64,000 bases of DNA from Drechmeria coniospora (lineage: Eukaryota > Ascomycota > Sordariomycetes > Hypocreales > Ophiocordycipitaceae): positions 2,008,027 to 2,072,026 of the forward strand of contig NC_054390.1 in the NCBI RefSeq assembly GCF_001625195.1. The letters run 5' to 3'. Both the position numbers and the translations under genes were made by a program. Positions 22,634 to 36,110 of the stretch are shown here, piece by piece. The notes below the pieces were generated by a model, which worked only from the letters and a program-made list of their open reading frames with translations, searched no databases and was not told the DNA's origin. Each line of letters starts with the position of its first letter. Position 1 is the stretch's first letter.

Positions 22634-24487
22634 GTTATAAGAGTAAGAGCTTAAGTAGTAATTATACTTAAAGCTAAGCTTTACTACTATAGAGAAATAT
22701 ATTTTAACTTAAGTAGTATTAGGTTATTATATAAAAAATTATTTTAGGTAACTATATCTTTAATAGTTAATATTAGCTCCTATATTAAAATAATATAGCT
22801 TATTTAGTAAACTAAAGTATAGTATAGGGCTCCTTAGTAATATTTAATATTATTAATACAATTAATAGTATATTTATTAGTACTATTCTTATTAGTAATA
22901 AGAGGTAGTTAAAAGTAAATAAGCTATTAAAATAGAAGGGGGTTTAATATTACTTAATAAAGTAAATAGGTATAAAAAATAAGGTAAATACTAAAAGGGG
23001 TATTAAGTTAATATATATAAAACCCTATTAGGGTAATAACTTAATAAAGGCTATTCTTTTAGTTAAGTTTCTTATATAGCTAAGTTATTTTAATATTATA
23101 AAAGGAAAGCTATATATAGTTACTAACTTAAAAGTTATTTACTAATAAATAGGACTAATTAGTATAATATTATTAGGTATTCTATATAGTAGCTATAGCT
23201 ACTTAGGCCTATTTAATACCTTAGTAAAGCTTATAGGTAATAGTTTTAGCTTAAGCTATAGGGGATTAGTAAGTAAAGGGGGTAGGGATTTAGTTAATAA
23301 GTTAGGTAAGGTTAAGGTTATACCTATAGGAGAGGAAGAATAAGCTTATTCTAAAAGCTAAGGTTAAATAATTATTAATAGCTAGGGTAGCCCTAAGGAG
23401 TAAGGTAGCTTAATTATCCTAAGTAACTAAATAGAAAGTATAAAAGTAATCCTTTACCTATTAGTTAGCTTATTTAGTTACTTTATTTATTTTTAGGTAG
23501 TATATTATAGAAAGCCTATAAATAATGTAAAGAAGGTAGTAAAAGTATTTCTAAAGAGTATTAATAAATTAAGGGCCCTAGTTAAATATAATAACTATTA
23601 AAAGTATATAATAAGGGATATAGTAAGTAAGGAAGACTTATATAATATCTTTAGTATAATAATATACTATTAGAATAAAAAGAATACCTTTTAAAAGTTA
23701 GTTAGTAATAATAAGGAGAGTACTAAACTTATAAAATAAAGAAAGGTTAGTAATAAAATTTATAGAAATTTTAAACTAAATATAATTAGGAATAAAAAGT
23801 AGCTTAAGGAAGCCTTAGTAATATTCCCTTTAAACTAACTTACTACTATATAATTAGTAGTTTTAGATAAAGTAATAAGTAAAGGTACTATAATCTAACT
23901 AAAAGAACTATCTTAAAACTAAGGTAATAGTAGTACTTTTACCTAAATAGCCTAAAAGGAAGGTATTATATATATTTTATATAAAGCGGATATAAAGTAG
24001 TTTAGAGTAAGGGATTTATATATATTTATAGTAGTAAAGGTAGCCTTTTAAATTAAAATTATATTTAAAGAGTTAAATTCTAAAGTATAAGGTTAAGGGC
24101 TATTTTAATTAACTTTAGGCTATAGCTTTCCGAGCCTCTTAGTAATTAGTATTAGTAGTAAAGGCTAGGTTTTAGAAATTAGTTAGTATAGTATTAGTAA
24201 ATAGTAAGGGGATAAAAGTAAGTTTAAAAGTATAGGTTATAGTAAAGAAATAATCTAAAAGAAGTATAATATTATAACCTTAGTACTATAGGTCCTTAGG
24301 GGAATAAGGTATATTTTACTTATATTAAAAAAATATATTAAATTTACTATTTAACCTCCTAAGGTAAAAGTAAATAGTAAAGTAATACTAAAAGAGTTTA
24401 TTAACCTAATAGAACTAATATTCGTTAAGGTAATAGGTTTAGCGGAAGGCCTTAAGGCTTAAGTAGTTAGTAAGAATCTTAAATTAG
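22634..24487 (-). mobile_element. Old Gypsy-2 element, left part (degenerate)
   Basis: Very AT-rich sequence (almost no CpA left) that continues across the Gypsy B insertion into 38142: TTAAATTAG | TTAGTTTAGC rejoins once the ATTAG duplication and the insert are removed. By position on the minus strand it should hold the RNase H to 3' end of this second Gypsy family, but I could not identify domains in it. No open frame longer than noise is present. Confidence 0.5.
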
Positions 24488-24532
24488 TATTATAGTATTG
24501 GGCTTAGCCCGATATAGGAGAACGAAGGGAAC

Positions 24533-24712
24533 TGTTGGTTCGGTTCTAGGGGAAACTGGTAACAAGAGATCTCTTTCAATGGATTCAATTTAGTACAAAA
24601 GGAGGGAAAAGAGGCTGCCCTTAAGCGGCTACTTTTATCCTCTCTGTAATCGTACCCTATACGATTACGTAATCCTAGTCTACTATTGGCCACTATATAT
24701 ATACAATACATA
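24533..24712 (-). repeat. Copia C 3' LTR (180 bp)
   Basis: Starts TGTTGGTTCGGTTCTAGGGG and ends ACAATACATA. It matches 30622-30801 with few differences, and the left end keeps the original TG. Confidence 0.9.
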
Positions 24713-24913
24713 CAGGTAGCTCTTTGAAAAGTGCTTAAATCCTACCTGCTCCTTCTACTCCCTATCGACCCAACCTTCGATACGTATATCTATCTGATTC
24801 GTAGATACTAGCCGTTCTAGTACCTTGTTAGGCTGGACCTTTATTATTGCGTCGGCTGGGTTATTGCTACCGTTAATCCAACGGATTTTAGATATCTCCC
24901 GTTGCTCGTAGCT

Positions 24914-27900
24914 CTATCGTATTGCTATAATGTTAATTATTAACCTCTTCTCGGTTGTTAATCCTAGTTTAACGAGGCATTTGTAGAGCAAATACGAGTC
25001 CGTATATATAATAAGGGGGATAGTTAGTATCTGTAGTCGGCTAACAATAGTATTAACTGTTTGGGTTAATATATAGCCTATATCCAGTACCGATACTGTA
25101 CCGTATATCTCGGAAGTAAGTATACTCCTAGTAACTCGTTTACACTTAGTAGATAACCAATGTATAATATTACCCTGTATTTTAAACTGCTTATCTGTAT
25201 GTTTAATTTCGTTGGCCAATACAATAATATAGCCAATCTGGGAGGTTAAGTCTTGGTTGTTGGTAAATAATCCATCCGTAAATATAAACATCTTAAGGTC
25301 CGTTATAGCTAATGGTAAAAATCGTAGTCTATAGTCCTTATAGTCTAATTGCTATTATATGCGTTTATTAAGTGCAATAATATTGCTATCGGTAGGTAAT
25401 TGTACTTGTGCTGCTACCGAATAGTCCGTTGCTGCCTCTGGTTGACAAATTAAGGCTAGGTAGGCTCCTCGTACCCGTTGTTGGATATATTGCTAGTTGC
25501 GGTTAGGATTATCTGTATTAACTAGTTGAAGGTTATTTACCTAACCTTTCTAGTATGTATTAATAGTACCGTTTTTAATACTAATCTGCAGACTATTAAA
25601 ATCCTTAACGGATCCATCTGTTAGTATTGTCTTCGGCTTTGCAGTAATATTGTATTTCTGTAGACTGTAGTCTTCTCTTTCCATAAATATATTATTACCC
25701 AGTTGTATTGTATTATCAGTCTGCATACCTATAATACTAATAGCTGTATTATCGGGATGTAATACTATTAGGTATAGGTCGTAGCTGCTTTAATCCATCC
25801 CTAGCTGTTCCCTATAGTAGTTCTAGTACGTAAGGAACCAATGTACTCCAGCCTCTGGGATCCCGTATAATAGTCGCATAACGCGGAATATAGTACCCTC
25901 TGGGTACCTATTTTTAATTTCCTGAGGCGGTCTCGCTAGGATTTTATAGTATAATAGTGTAGCCGATTGGGTATATGCCTGCGTAATGTCCCGTAATGCT
26001 AGGTGGAATCCGTAATATTACTGTAGTATTAGGGCAATAGCTAATATCAGGCGCTAGCTATATCGGAGGATAGTCGGGGACTATATTAAAATAAACCGTT
26101 TATTGTAGTTACTATAGCCTTATACTACTAGTCGGGATTTCTCAAACGGAACATTAGTAGCCTTATCCTTTATTTCCCGTACTAGTTGCAGGCTAAATAT
26201 TCTGGTCTTATGTACCGTAGGGTCGAATTAGATAGGTATAATAATACCACGGCCAATCAGGCTATCAATTTCAGTAGTATTAGATAATTCAAACGGTTCG
26301 CCGGCAGTAGTAATCTTACCCTATGCACGTAACTGTAGGGATAATTCCCTATCCTTGTGTTCCTTCTGCGATAGAAACGTATTATGTATATTTAGTACCT
26401 GTATAGTAGCAAATAGCTGTGCAAAATCCTCGTTATAGGATATCTGCTGCCGTATAGTCCGTAGAGGGTAACGACGCATAGTAGGTACTGTAACTAGTGT
26501 GCTTAGTGTATTTGACTTACAGTTTATAGTACTAATTGCAGTACTTAGTGTATTTGGGTTACAGTTTATAGTACTAGTTGCAGTACTTAGTGTATTTGGG
26601 TTACGGCGGGTAGTAGTTATAGCTACCGGTGTAGTTGCTGCAACTGGTGTATCGGTTACCTCTACTGTACTAGAGTCTTCGTAATACGGTTTAACGCAAC
26701 TATTCCGGAAGGTCGATATCTTAGTACCGATATCCATACGAATATTAGCGTTATTAATACCCATAACCTTATAAGGTCCGGTCCATCCCGCTCGTTCTAA
26801 TCCTTTAGCCGTACGGTATACTAAAACGTTACTACCAATTGGTAGTAATAATGGTAGTACTGCAGTAGTATCGGGACCGTTACGGGCCCGTAGTACACTA
26901 TTTACCTTTGTCTTAGCATACATAGCCCGTAGTTCCCGTATTGTATTATCTAAAGCCTTTGCGCGTTTTACCGTTCCTGCTAAAGGTAGTAAATCCATAT
27001 GCAGTCTTAGTAATGCACTAAAAACAAGGAGTGTTGGTACTAGCCCATTAGGTCCTACCGTATCGTTTACAGCCTTTATAGCTATTTATAATACGGCCTC
27101 CTTTATAGCCAATTCTCCTAGTTCTTTACCTATAATTTGGTAGGCCTAGCGTAGTAGTCGGTAGTACCGTTTAATTTTACTAACTGACCAATGTGCCTCT
27201 GTTGGTACTTGGTGGTATATAATTCCTATTAATCGTGCTTCTGCCCGGAATGCAGATACAGTAAAATTAGTACCCATATCTATAGTTAGTATATTAGGAG
27301 GTCCTAAGTATGTATTAATCCAGTATTCTTGTAACTTTTCCTAGGTAGCTTATAGAGTCATATTGGGTAGAAATCTTGCAGCCTAAAATACAGTTGCGGT
27401 ATCTACTATATATAGGGTTTTATTGCTATCTAGATCTATAATATCTACTATAATGTTATAGTTAAATTCTATATCGTCCTTTAACGTAAATTTAAATCTA
27501 GTAGGTGCGTTCCCCTTAATTTGGTAATATTGGCAGAATTGGTTTATTAATGCAATCCGGTTATATTCGATATCGTTACCGGAACGTTGCAATAAATTGT
27601 ATAATTTAGTAACTAATAGGTGCCTAAATCGTCGGTATATCTGGTGTATTTATATATCTGTTAAATAAATAGCTGCGTTTTCTTCCGGTCTTAGTAAAAA
27701 CTATAGGTGTCCCTATTTCCTAGTTACTGGTATTGTAATCTTACCGGTCTTGGTGTATTTAACGATTTTATTTTTCTGTAAATTAAAGTATGCCCCTAGT
27801 CGGTCTAGGTCTCGTAGGTATAGTAGAAACGGTGTTTTGGTTCGCATAATATAGAATGTTATTACACCAATTGGTGTATTGACTTTAATAGTACCAATAG

Positions 27901-28360
27901 ATTTAATTAATTCTGTATCTCCAAATTGTATAGTTACTTCCCCTGCACGTGTTTGGTTAAGTTGTAATGTAGTTTCTCGTTGTAGTGCCCGAAATTGGTT
28001 ATACCCTCCAGTTAAGTATTCTGCTGCTCCTGTATCTGGAAGAATGCCTTGGAATTGGTGGTCTGAATACCTATCGGTAAGAAAGTATTGTACCTGGACT
28101 ACTGTATCTGTAGTCTTAGGAGGAGGTACCCCTAATCAGTGTACTGTATAATTGCTGTATCTTCGGGTGTTACAGTACCTGTAGTGCATTCGTTACTATT
28201 ATTATTATCTGGTCCACCTTCGTATTCCGTAAGATATAATGCAAACTGTTGTGTATTATTGCCTGAGAATTTACGTTCCTGTTTCTATCGACTAATTGTA
28301 TATTGTTGTTCCTCTAATGTATAGTTCCGCATCCAGCACCTAGTCTTGTTGCAGATATAA
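24914..28360 (-). pseudogene. Copia C pol: zinc knuckle, protease, integrase, RT, RNase H (broken)
   Basis: On the minus strand from 28360 downward: a knuckle-like KCYICNKTRCW; protease with LPDTGAAEYLTGGYNQF near 28040; integrase from about 27650 (INQFCQYYQIKGN near 27540, DIIDLDSNKTLYIVD near 27420, ILTIDMGTNFTVSAFRAEA near 27260), then an open 225-codon stretch at 26321-26998 with the integrase C-terminal GPYKVMGINNANIRMDIG. RT lies near 25380-26300. RNase H (24914-25291, open) reads MFIFTDGLFTNNQDLTSQIG and HWLSTKCKRVTRSILTSE. The position of the integrase catalytic Glu reads Lys (SKIKRYY), consistent with a G-to-A change. The 26321-26998 and 24914-25291 frames are polyprotein pieces and not separate genes. 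Confidence 0.8.
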
Positions 28361-30200
28361 CACTTTTTCTTCCACTTGTGTAGTGGCCTATTTAGTATAC
28401 CTTAGTAGGTGCCCTGATTGGTGCCTTTGTAGGTGCCTTGGTTGCTGCCTTAGTAGGTGCTTTAGTCGGTGCCTTGGTTGGTGCCTTGGTAGGTGCCTTG
28501 GTAGGTGCCTTGCTTGCTACCTTGGTAGGTGCCTTGCTTGCTACCTTAGTAGGTGCCTTACCTATTACCCTGGTTACGGTAGTTGTTATTATTATTATAT
28601 CTCCGATTAATAAAATAGGTCTCTGTATGTTTTTCGTTATATGTATATATTAATGTACGTAAATCGGCGTATAATGCCCTAAATGTTATTGTAGGTCTTG
28701 TAAAAGTCTGTTCCAATTCCGGTATATTCCTATATACCCGAATTACTGCAGCAATTAATATATCGTCTCCTATAAATCCGGGACCTAATGCTTGCTAGTA
28801 TAGTTATATTCTGTCCGTTAGTTCCCGTACGATATCCTGTAAGTCCTTACCTATACTTGCTTCTTGGTTTCTAATTACTGTAAATGTAATTGTTAACTAT
28901 TCGTAGAAATATACCTGTTTAGTAATATTTAACTTAAATTCCTACTTAACTGTATTGTATATTTGCCCGAAAGTCTACTTTAATTGCATATACCTTTGGA
29001 CCTATCTCTATACCTTACCTATAAATACCTTTTTAAAAACTGCATAATACTGGTTTAGCTATATTCCCGCCTCTTTATATACTTCCTGAAACTGTTTAAC
29101 TATATCGTCTAAAATATAATATAGTTCTCCCAAATATATATATTCTGGTTTCTACGCCTTTGAAAATTCCCGGTAATTCTTAGCATTAACTAGTGTATTC
29201 CCTCCTCGATATATCTGTAGTACTTATAGTACTAAGTCTGTATTTTCTGTAGTTATAGTATTTGCTGGAATTGTATTTTGTTGAATTGTAGTATTTGCTG
29301 GATTTATTGGAATTGTAGTTTCTGCTGTATTTATTGGAATTGTAGTTTCTACTGTATTTATTGGAATTGTAGTTTCTGCTGTTCGGAATCGGTACAATGT
29401 ATCGTATTGTATTTTCTCGGTCGGTTGTACAGTATCGTACTGTGTATTATCGGTCGGTTGTACGATATCGTATTATATGTTCTCGGTCGGTCGTACGGTC
29501 AATTGTCTTATTGTATCCCTTAAATCGGGAGTTTATAGTACTATGCTGTTAGCTAAATTACTTACTGTATTACGACTTGGGTTATTAACAATAATAGTTA
29601 ATAGATCTTGGTTATTGCTGTTATTAATTGTTTTATTAATAACGTTCCTAAAGAATAGTAAGCAATCTATAAAATAGCTTTCTAGATCTTTAGTATTCTA
29701 TTCCAATAATTCTGTACTGTTAATTACTTGTACTAGCTAACGTAATATACCTACGCGCATTGTGCCTGTATATATACCGTTATAGCGTAAGGTATTTCGG
29801 AGTAGTTTTCTTACCATAGTATAGAGGCGTTCAAATATATCTATAGTCCAGTCCTTAAAATCTGTCTGGAAATCGATATATGCTGCTTCTGTTAATAGTT
29901 TCTTATTCCGTCGGTAACTTACAATAGCTCGAATAGTATAGGTATTTAAAAATAGTACTAATGCATCCTTGTTAGGGATTAAGTTAATATCGATATGTTC
30001 GGCCTTTAGTAGCTTTGCAGTTATTTAATTGCAATCTGTACCCTCCAAAACGTATGCTATTGTTCTTTCCTAGTCTTCTGGTGTTGACTGTTGGTATTTG
30101 CTTAATGCGTCTATTGTAATTATTGTAATTATTGTTTTTATTATTTGTATTTGTTTTTAATTGTTTTTCTGTATTGTAGTTTTATTCTGACTTATTGTAC
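28361..30200 (-). pseudogene. Copia C gag (broken)
   Basis: The region upstream of the zinc knuckle on the minus strand, by position gag. It contains the 12-bp coding minisatellite at 28390-28575 just before the knuckle, and Thr/Gln/Asn-type repeats near 29270-29480 (TGTAGTTTCTGCTG and CGGTCGGTTGTAC units). Frames are short and broken. Plus-strand ORFs at 28383-28653 and 29278-29677 are antisense shadows. Confidence 0.55.
28390..28575 (-). repeat. 12-bp coding minisatellite (KAPT repeat)
   Basis: About 14 units of GTAGGTGCCTTG-type sequence. On the gag strand each unit is four codons reading Lys-Ala-Pro-Thr. It is placed between gag and the zinc knuckle of Copia C. Confidence 0.8.
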
Positions 30201-30621
30201 TGGTACTATAGTGAGTGGGGAAGTAGGTTACGTGTCCTTGTTGGAAGCGTATACTTATTGCGGGTTATGCAGTATAACGTATTTCGGTATAGGGTAATTG
30301 GAGGCAATAATATACAGTCGTACTGGGATTGTTGGTTTGTGTAATATAATACTCTTAGAAATCTAGTAAATAGGTCTCTAGGCATAAGGTAAATATATCT
30401 AACGGCCTGCAAGAGACGGAAAGATATTCTTTATCTTATTATAGTAATTAAACTCTAGGTATTAGGCCCGTCTGCTGAATTTACGAACGGATACCCAGTG
30501 AATCTGACCCTTTTAGTCGCGTACTGCTACTAGGCTTCTATAGTAGGAAACGGGTAGTAGTATTGTAATCCTCTTCAAGCCTTACCAATTTACGCTGTTC
30601 TTTACATATAGTACTGATTAG

Positions 30622-30801
30622 TATTGGTTCGGTTCTAGGGGAAACTAGTAATAAGAGATCTCTTTTAATAGATTTAATTTAGTACGAAAGGAGGGAAAAG
30701 AGGCTACCCCTAAGTAGCTACTTTTATCCTCTCTGTAATCGTACCCTATACGATTACGTAATCCTAGTCTACTATTGGCCACTATATACATACAATACAT
30801 A
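30622..30801 (-). repeat. Copia C 5' LTR (180 bp)
   Basis: Starts TATTGGTTCGG (TG changed to TA) and ends ACAATACATA, then the GGAAC duplication and the rest of the split Gypsy B LTR. Confidence 0.9.
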
Positions 30802-30999
30802 GGAACTAAGGGACCTACTAAAAGGAATGCATATAACTAAAAGCCCTAGTTATTAAGTAGTTTTCCCTCCTTTAAGTCTTTTAATAAATATTATTAAGAG
30901 TCCTAAAGCAATTGCTTAGTAACTCTATAATATTTAAAAGACTTTACTTATACCGGTTAGGAGGAAGGAAAAGCCTAACTATTATAAGTTAAAATAAAT

Positions 31000-33900
31000 A
31001 AAGGGAAGCCTAAAGAAATTAACCTTTAGTAAGTTATAAAGGACTTTATAGCAAAAGTCTATATAGAGTTTAACTAAATATATACCTAAATAGAAATATA
31101 CTTTATATAAATCTTAGCTTTATAGAAGAATAGGTAGTAATAGGTATAGTAGGACCTAGGGTACTTATCGGCCTAACCAATAGATACCTTAATAATTAAC
31201 CCCTAGTAGGAACGGACCGAGGATAAGTCGGATATACTATAGGCCTATATTAAACGTAAACTAATTTTAGTTAGGAACTTATATAATAGTAATAAAAGTA
31301 CCTTTATAGCCTAAAAGTTCTATATAGACTATAAGCTCCGGATAGATAGGGACTTTATTAAGTCCGCCTAGGACTAATAGATCTTTATTTAGCAAAACCT
31401 TTTAGCTAAAGTTTAGTAATAAGTTATAATATACTTTAAGGAAGGCTCCTATATTAATTATAATTCGTTTTAATTCCTAACGTACCTTAAATTAGCTTAT
31501 AGTAACCCCTACTGCTAGTAACTAGTAGTTATTAAACTAAAGGATATTAGGTAAGGGACGTTAAAGTTATTCTTAGTATTCCTTATATACTTTAAAGAGA
31601 AGCTTATACTAATAGGGGGGATATATTAATTTAGTAAGGTAAAACTTATAAAGCTCTATATTAAGCTAATTAAAAGAATAAGAAACTATATCCTTTAGTA
31701 GGGGACTATAATAAATAATTATAATAAGGTAGTTAATATATATAAACGAATTATATCTAAAATAGAATTATAATATATAAAGAATAAAATTAAGAACTAA
31801 AGTAGGCCTAGCTAAGGGATAGCTAAGGTAACCCCCCGACCTAATAAGAATAGTAATACCCTAATATTAAGGGTTAATATAGTAGGCTCTAGGGCTATAG
31901 CTAGGCCTAAAGTGGCTATAACTAAACTAATAATAAAAACAAACTAAGGCTAAGGTAGGCCCTAATAGTAGGTAAAATAAGTTATATAGGAAGAAAGAAA
32001 TAAGTATAAGGCGGCTAATATATATATTTACTATAGGAAGGGAGGCTACTATATCTAATAATACCTATAATAAGCTATAATCCTATAAACTCTAGGAATA
32101 AGTATTTAGGCCGCTTAGGGAAAAAAATATATTTATAAAGAATTAAAAACTAAGGAAAAGGAAGAAAATAAAGCGCCTTTAAGCTAAGTCTTATATAAAG
32201 GTATAAAGGGTTTATAGGTAAGCAGATTATAAGGAACTAAGGGAATTAAAAAACTAAGTTTAAAAAGATTATACTAAGAATAAATAAACTACCCTTCCTT
32301 ATTACTATATTTATAAATTCTATAAGATTCCTTAATATTTAAATTAATAGTAGCTATAACTACTATAGAGCTATTAGCAAAAGGATAGCCTAACGCTTAT
32401 AACTTAAGCTTATCCCTCTTCTAATAAAACAGCTATTCTAAATAGCTATTTATAATATCTTAGTAGAATATAGGTAATACCCTTACCTATCCTATAATAA
32501 CTAATATAGTCTATACAATAATTAATATAAATAGCTAAAAAAGCCTAATACTCCTATATATTATCTTAGGCCTAAGTTAAAACGCTATACTAAGTCTACT
32601 ATAGATAGAATACTAATAGGTTACCCTAAATACAATAGATTAAACCCTTACAATTAGGGTAATAAGTAACTAAATTATATAAGCAAATAATACCTACCCT
32701 CCTAATAAGTCCTAAAAGGTATACCTTATACTAATATAAACCTTTTTACAAAAACAATAGGAAGTACTAATAGTAATAAGCTTATAAGAAGTAGTAATAA
32801 AACTATAAGAAATAGTACTATAAGTACCTAAAAGTATAAATATAATAGTAATAGCCCTACCTACTCTCCTAGTAGCCCTTTAGGACTATACTAATCTCTT
32901 CGATAAGGAATAAGCCTTAGGCCTACTACTATACTAAGGCTCCTAGAACTACTATATCCAATTATAATAAAATAATAAGGGAGAAATACTATAGCTACCC
33001 TAGGGCCTATTATATAATTTATTGTAAGACTAACTACTTAAAGTCTGTAAATAGATTATAGACCTACTAAATAAGGAATAAATATAAGTAAGTTTATTAA
33101 TAGTAGTAGTATTAATACTACTTACTAAAAAAGAAAATAAAGAATAAAAACTATATATAAACTACTAAGCCCTAAATAAAATTATATAATAGGATTACTA
33201 CCTACTCCTATTAGTTAAAGAAATACTATACTTACTCTTAAGGGTATATTAGTTTACTAAACTAAATATATAAGTAGTATTCTATAAATTATATATAATA
33301 CTAAGAGATAAACTACTTATAATATTCTATATATAATTTAGTCTATTTAAATAGTTAGTTTACCCCTTTAGTTTAGCTAAAGTACTAGCTTTATTCTAAA
33401 GATATATTAATAGGGTATTATAGGATAAATTAAGAGAGTAAGTTATAGCCTATTTAAATAATATCCTAATCTATACCTCTAGATTAAAGGCTAACTATCT
33501 TACTAAGGTTAAGGAAATCCTTAAGTAGCTTTAGGTAGCCGGTCTATACCTAAATCTTAATAAGTATATATTTATAGTAATAAAAGTTAAATACCTTAGG
33601 TTTATTATCTAAGTAGGCGTTAAGGTTAGGCCTAACCTAGCGAAAATTACTATAATTTAAGAATAATAACTACCTACTAAAGTAAGAGGGATTAGGAGCT
33701 TCTTAGGTTTTATAAACTTTTACTATAAATTTATTTTAAATTTTATAAGCCTTATAAAACTACTTATAGCCCTTATAGGAAGGGGTATACTATTTTACTA
33801 GGGACCTAAAGAAAATATAGCCTTTTAATCCCTTAAGTATACCTTTTTATTATACCTAATCTTAGTATAATAGGACCTAAATAGAAAGACTCTTATAAAA

Positions 33901-36110
33901 ACTAATTACTTAAGTAAGGTACTAGGCGGATACCTCTTATATATTAATAGTAAGAGGGTCCTATAATTAGTAACCTACTACTTAACTAAACTTATACTAA
34001 TAGAAAGAAATTATATAATTTATAATAAGGAACTTTTAGTAGTTATTAGCTATCTTAAGGTATAGTCGGTAGACCTATAAGGTATTATAGAACTATTTAC
34101 TATTTTAACGGACTATAAGAACCTTAAATACTTTACTAAACTGTAAGAGATATTAAAATAATAAGTATAATAGGCGGAAGTCCTTATAAACTTTAATTAT
34201 TTACTATAATATAGACTAGGCTTATAAGTACAATAGCCGGATATACTCTTATATTAGGAATAGGATAAGAAGAACGCATTATACCTAAAATAAATACTTC
34301 GGTTAGTATTAATCTTTATACTATAGAAAGCGCCTAAAAACTAACCTATGCAAGAAGGTCCTAACGCTTAAAATACCTAGGATATAGTAATTACAAATAC
34401 AGGGATAAACCGAGCCTAAGCCGGCTATAAAGTACTAAGTACCTAAGATATAATAGCTATAAATATAGGGGTAAACTAGGCCCGTCTAGAGATAAAAGGA
34501 GGATAAGGAGCTATTAATATATCCTAACTACTTTTAGTAGTATAGGGATAAATAGGAAAGAAAATACTATTTTTATAAAATATACTAACTAATTAATTAC
34601 TCTTCCTAGAACTCTACCTATAGGAATTATAGGACTAAGCGTTATAAAATAATACAATATATAAAGCCTAATAATAAGCAGTTACAATAAGTATATAGAA
34701 ATTCCTAATAAAAGTAAAAACAAAAGAATAAATAGCTAATTATACTATTAGTACCTATAGTATAATATACTATAGGGAATACCTATAGTTACTAGCCTAA
34801 GAACTACTAATAATATAAATAATATAGTAAGTATATAAATTACCTATATTGGGCTACCTAAGTTAAAATAAAATATTCTAAGTACTTTAGTAGGACTTTT
34901 ACTAAAATAGTATATTATAGGATATAGTATAATATATTTAGAATTACTACTACTACTAAAGCTATAAGAGCTATTTATAAAGATAGGGACTCCTATAACT
35001 AATCCCTTTACTAAACTATTATTAAAAGTAAATATTAATTAACTTTATAACTAACCTACTAGTATAAAATAATAAGGACCCTAATTCTTAATAGTTATTA
35101 TAAACTACCTTTTTAAATTTATTTAACTAAAGGCAATAACTATAATAAGTATAAAAGCTTATATAAAATAGTTTAAGACCTATTAGTAGTAATTTAAGGG
35201 TTTTCCTACTTAAATTATAATAGATTAGGAATTAAACTAGCTTAGTAAGTTCTAAATATTTCTATACTCCCTTATTAGTATAGAATAACTCTTATTAACG
35301 TTATACTACCCCTAAACGAATAGGGGTACTAAAAGGGTAAATTAAAAAATTTAAGCTACCCTATAAATCTTAATCTTATTTAAGCAATTTAACTAACCGG
35401 CCTACCTAACTACCTACTAGCTTACCCTAAATAATAGTAAGTCTTTAGTTATAAGAGTTAGCCCGAATAAGCTATTATTAGGCTATAAAATTAATATAAT
35501 ACCTAGGGTAAAGGATAACTAAGTAAGCGTAATAATACTAAAAGGAAGGGCTATTACTTTCCTATAATACCTAAGGGAAGGAATAGAAATTATATAAGTA
35601 GCTATTACCTTTATATAATAATGCTTATATAAGTTAGTAGTAGCTTTAAATCGCTTAGTAGAGAAGTTCTAAGTAAGTAATAAGGTTTAGCTTAGCCTTA
35701 AATATATTAAAACTAATAGGCTATATAGGAAGCTAAACTAAGTAGCTTTTAAGTTTATAGTACTAATAGTACTAATACTACTTATAGTAATACTAAATAT
35801 TCCTTAGGGCTTATACCTTACTTTCTATATAAACTTTATCGAAAGAGTAATAAATAACCCCTTACCTAGTTAAGTAGTATAGGATTTAAAGCTAGGCCTA
35901 CTATTAGTCTAAGATAAGGATAGTACCTTACAAAAGGAATACTAAGTTAAATATATCCTTATAATAAGGGGGGCCTAAGGCTAAAGGGAATAATACAATA
36001 CCCTTATAAAATAGCTAGGTTATAAATAACTAACCTAGGAATTAATAAAGGCTTTAGTATAAACAGAAGCCTTAAAGGAATTTATATAATAATAGGGAGA
36101 TCCCTATATA
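31000..36110 (+). pseudogene. Gypsy B gag-pol (broken)
   Basis: The plus strand is colinear with Gypsy A read in reverse. Gag is near 31000-32080, protease to RNase H near 32200-34200, integrase near 34900-35500, integrase C-terminus and chromodomain near 35640-36080. The RT active site reads YLNN at 33451-33462, with both catalytic Asp codons changed to Asn. TAG stops are dense. No frame longer than about 60 codons survives. Confidence 0.8.

Larger units (their letters stand above)
24533..30801 (-). mobile_element. Copia C: Ty1/Copia retrotransposon nested in the Gypsy B LTR
   Basis: A 6269-bp element with 180-bp LTRs (24533-24712 and 30622-30801) and target duplications GGAAC at 24528-24532 and 30802-30806. 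On the minus strand the order is gag, zinc knuckle, protease, integrase, RT, RNase H. It belongs to a family different from Copia A (short LTR, no shared sequence) and has higher GC and longer open stretches than the Gypsy B around it, as expected for the youngest layer. Stops are again mostly TAG. Confidence 0.9.

Noticed and set aside
24490..24711. 73-codon minus ORF inside the Copia C LTR
   Set aside because: It lies wholly in the LTR and the Gypsy LTR fragment, so it is chance coding.
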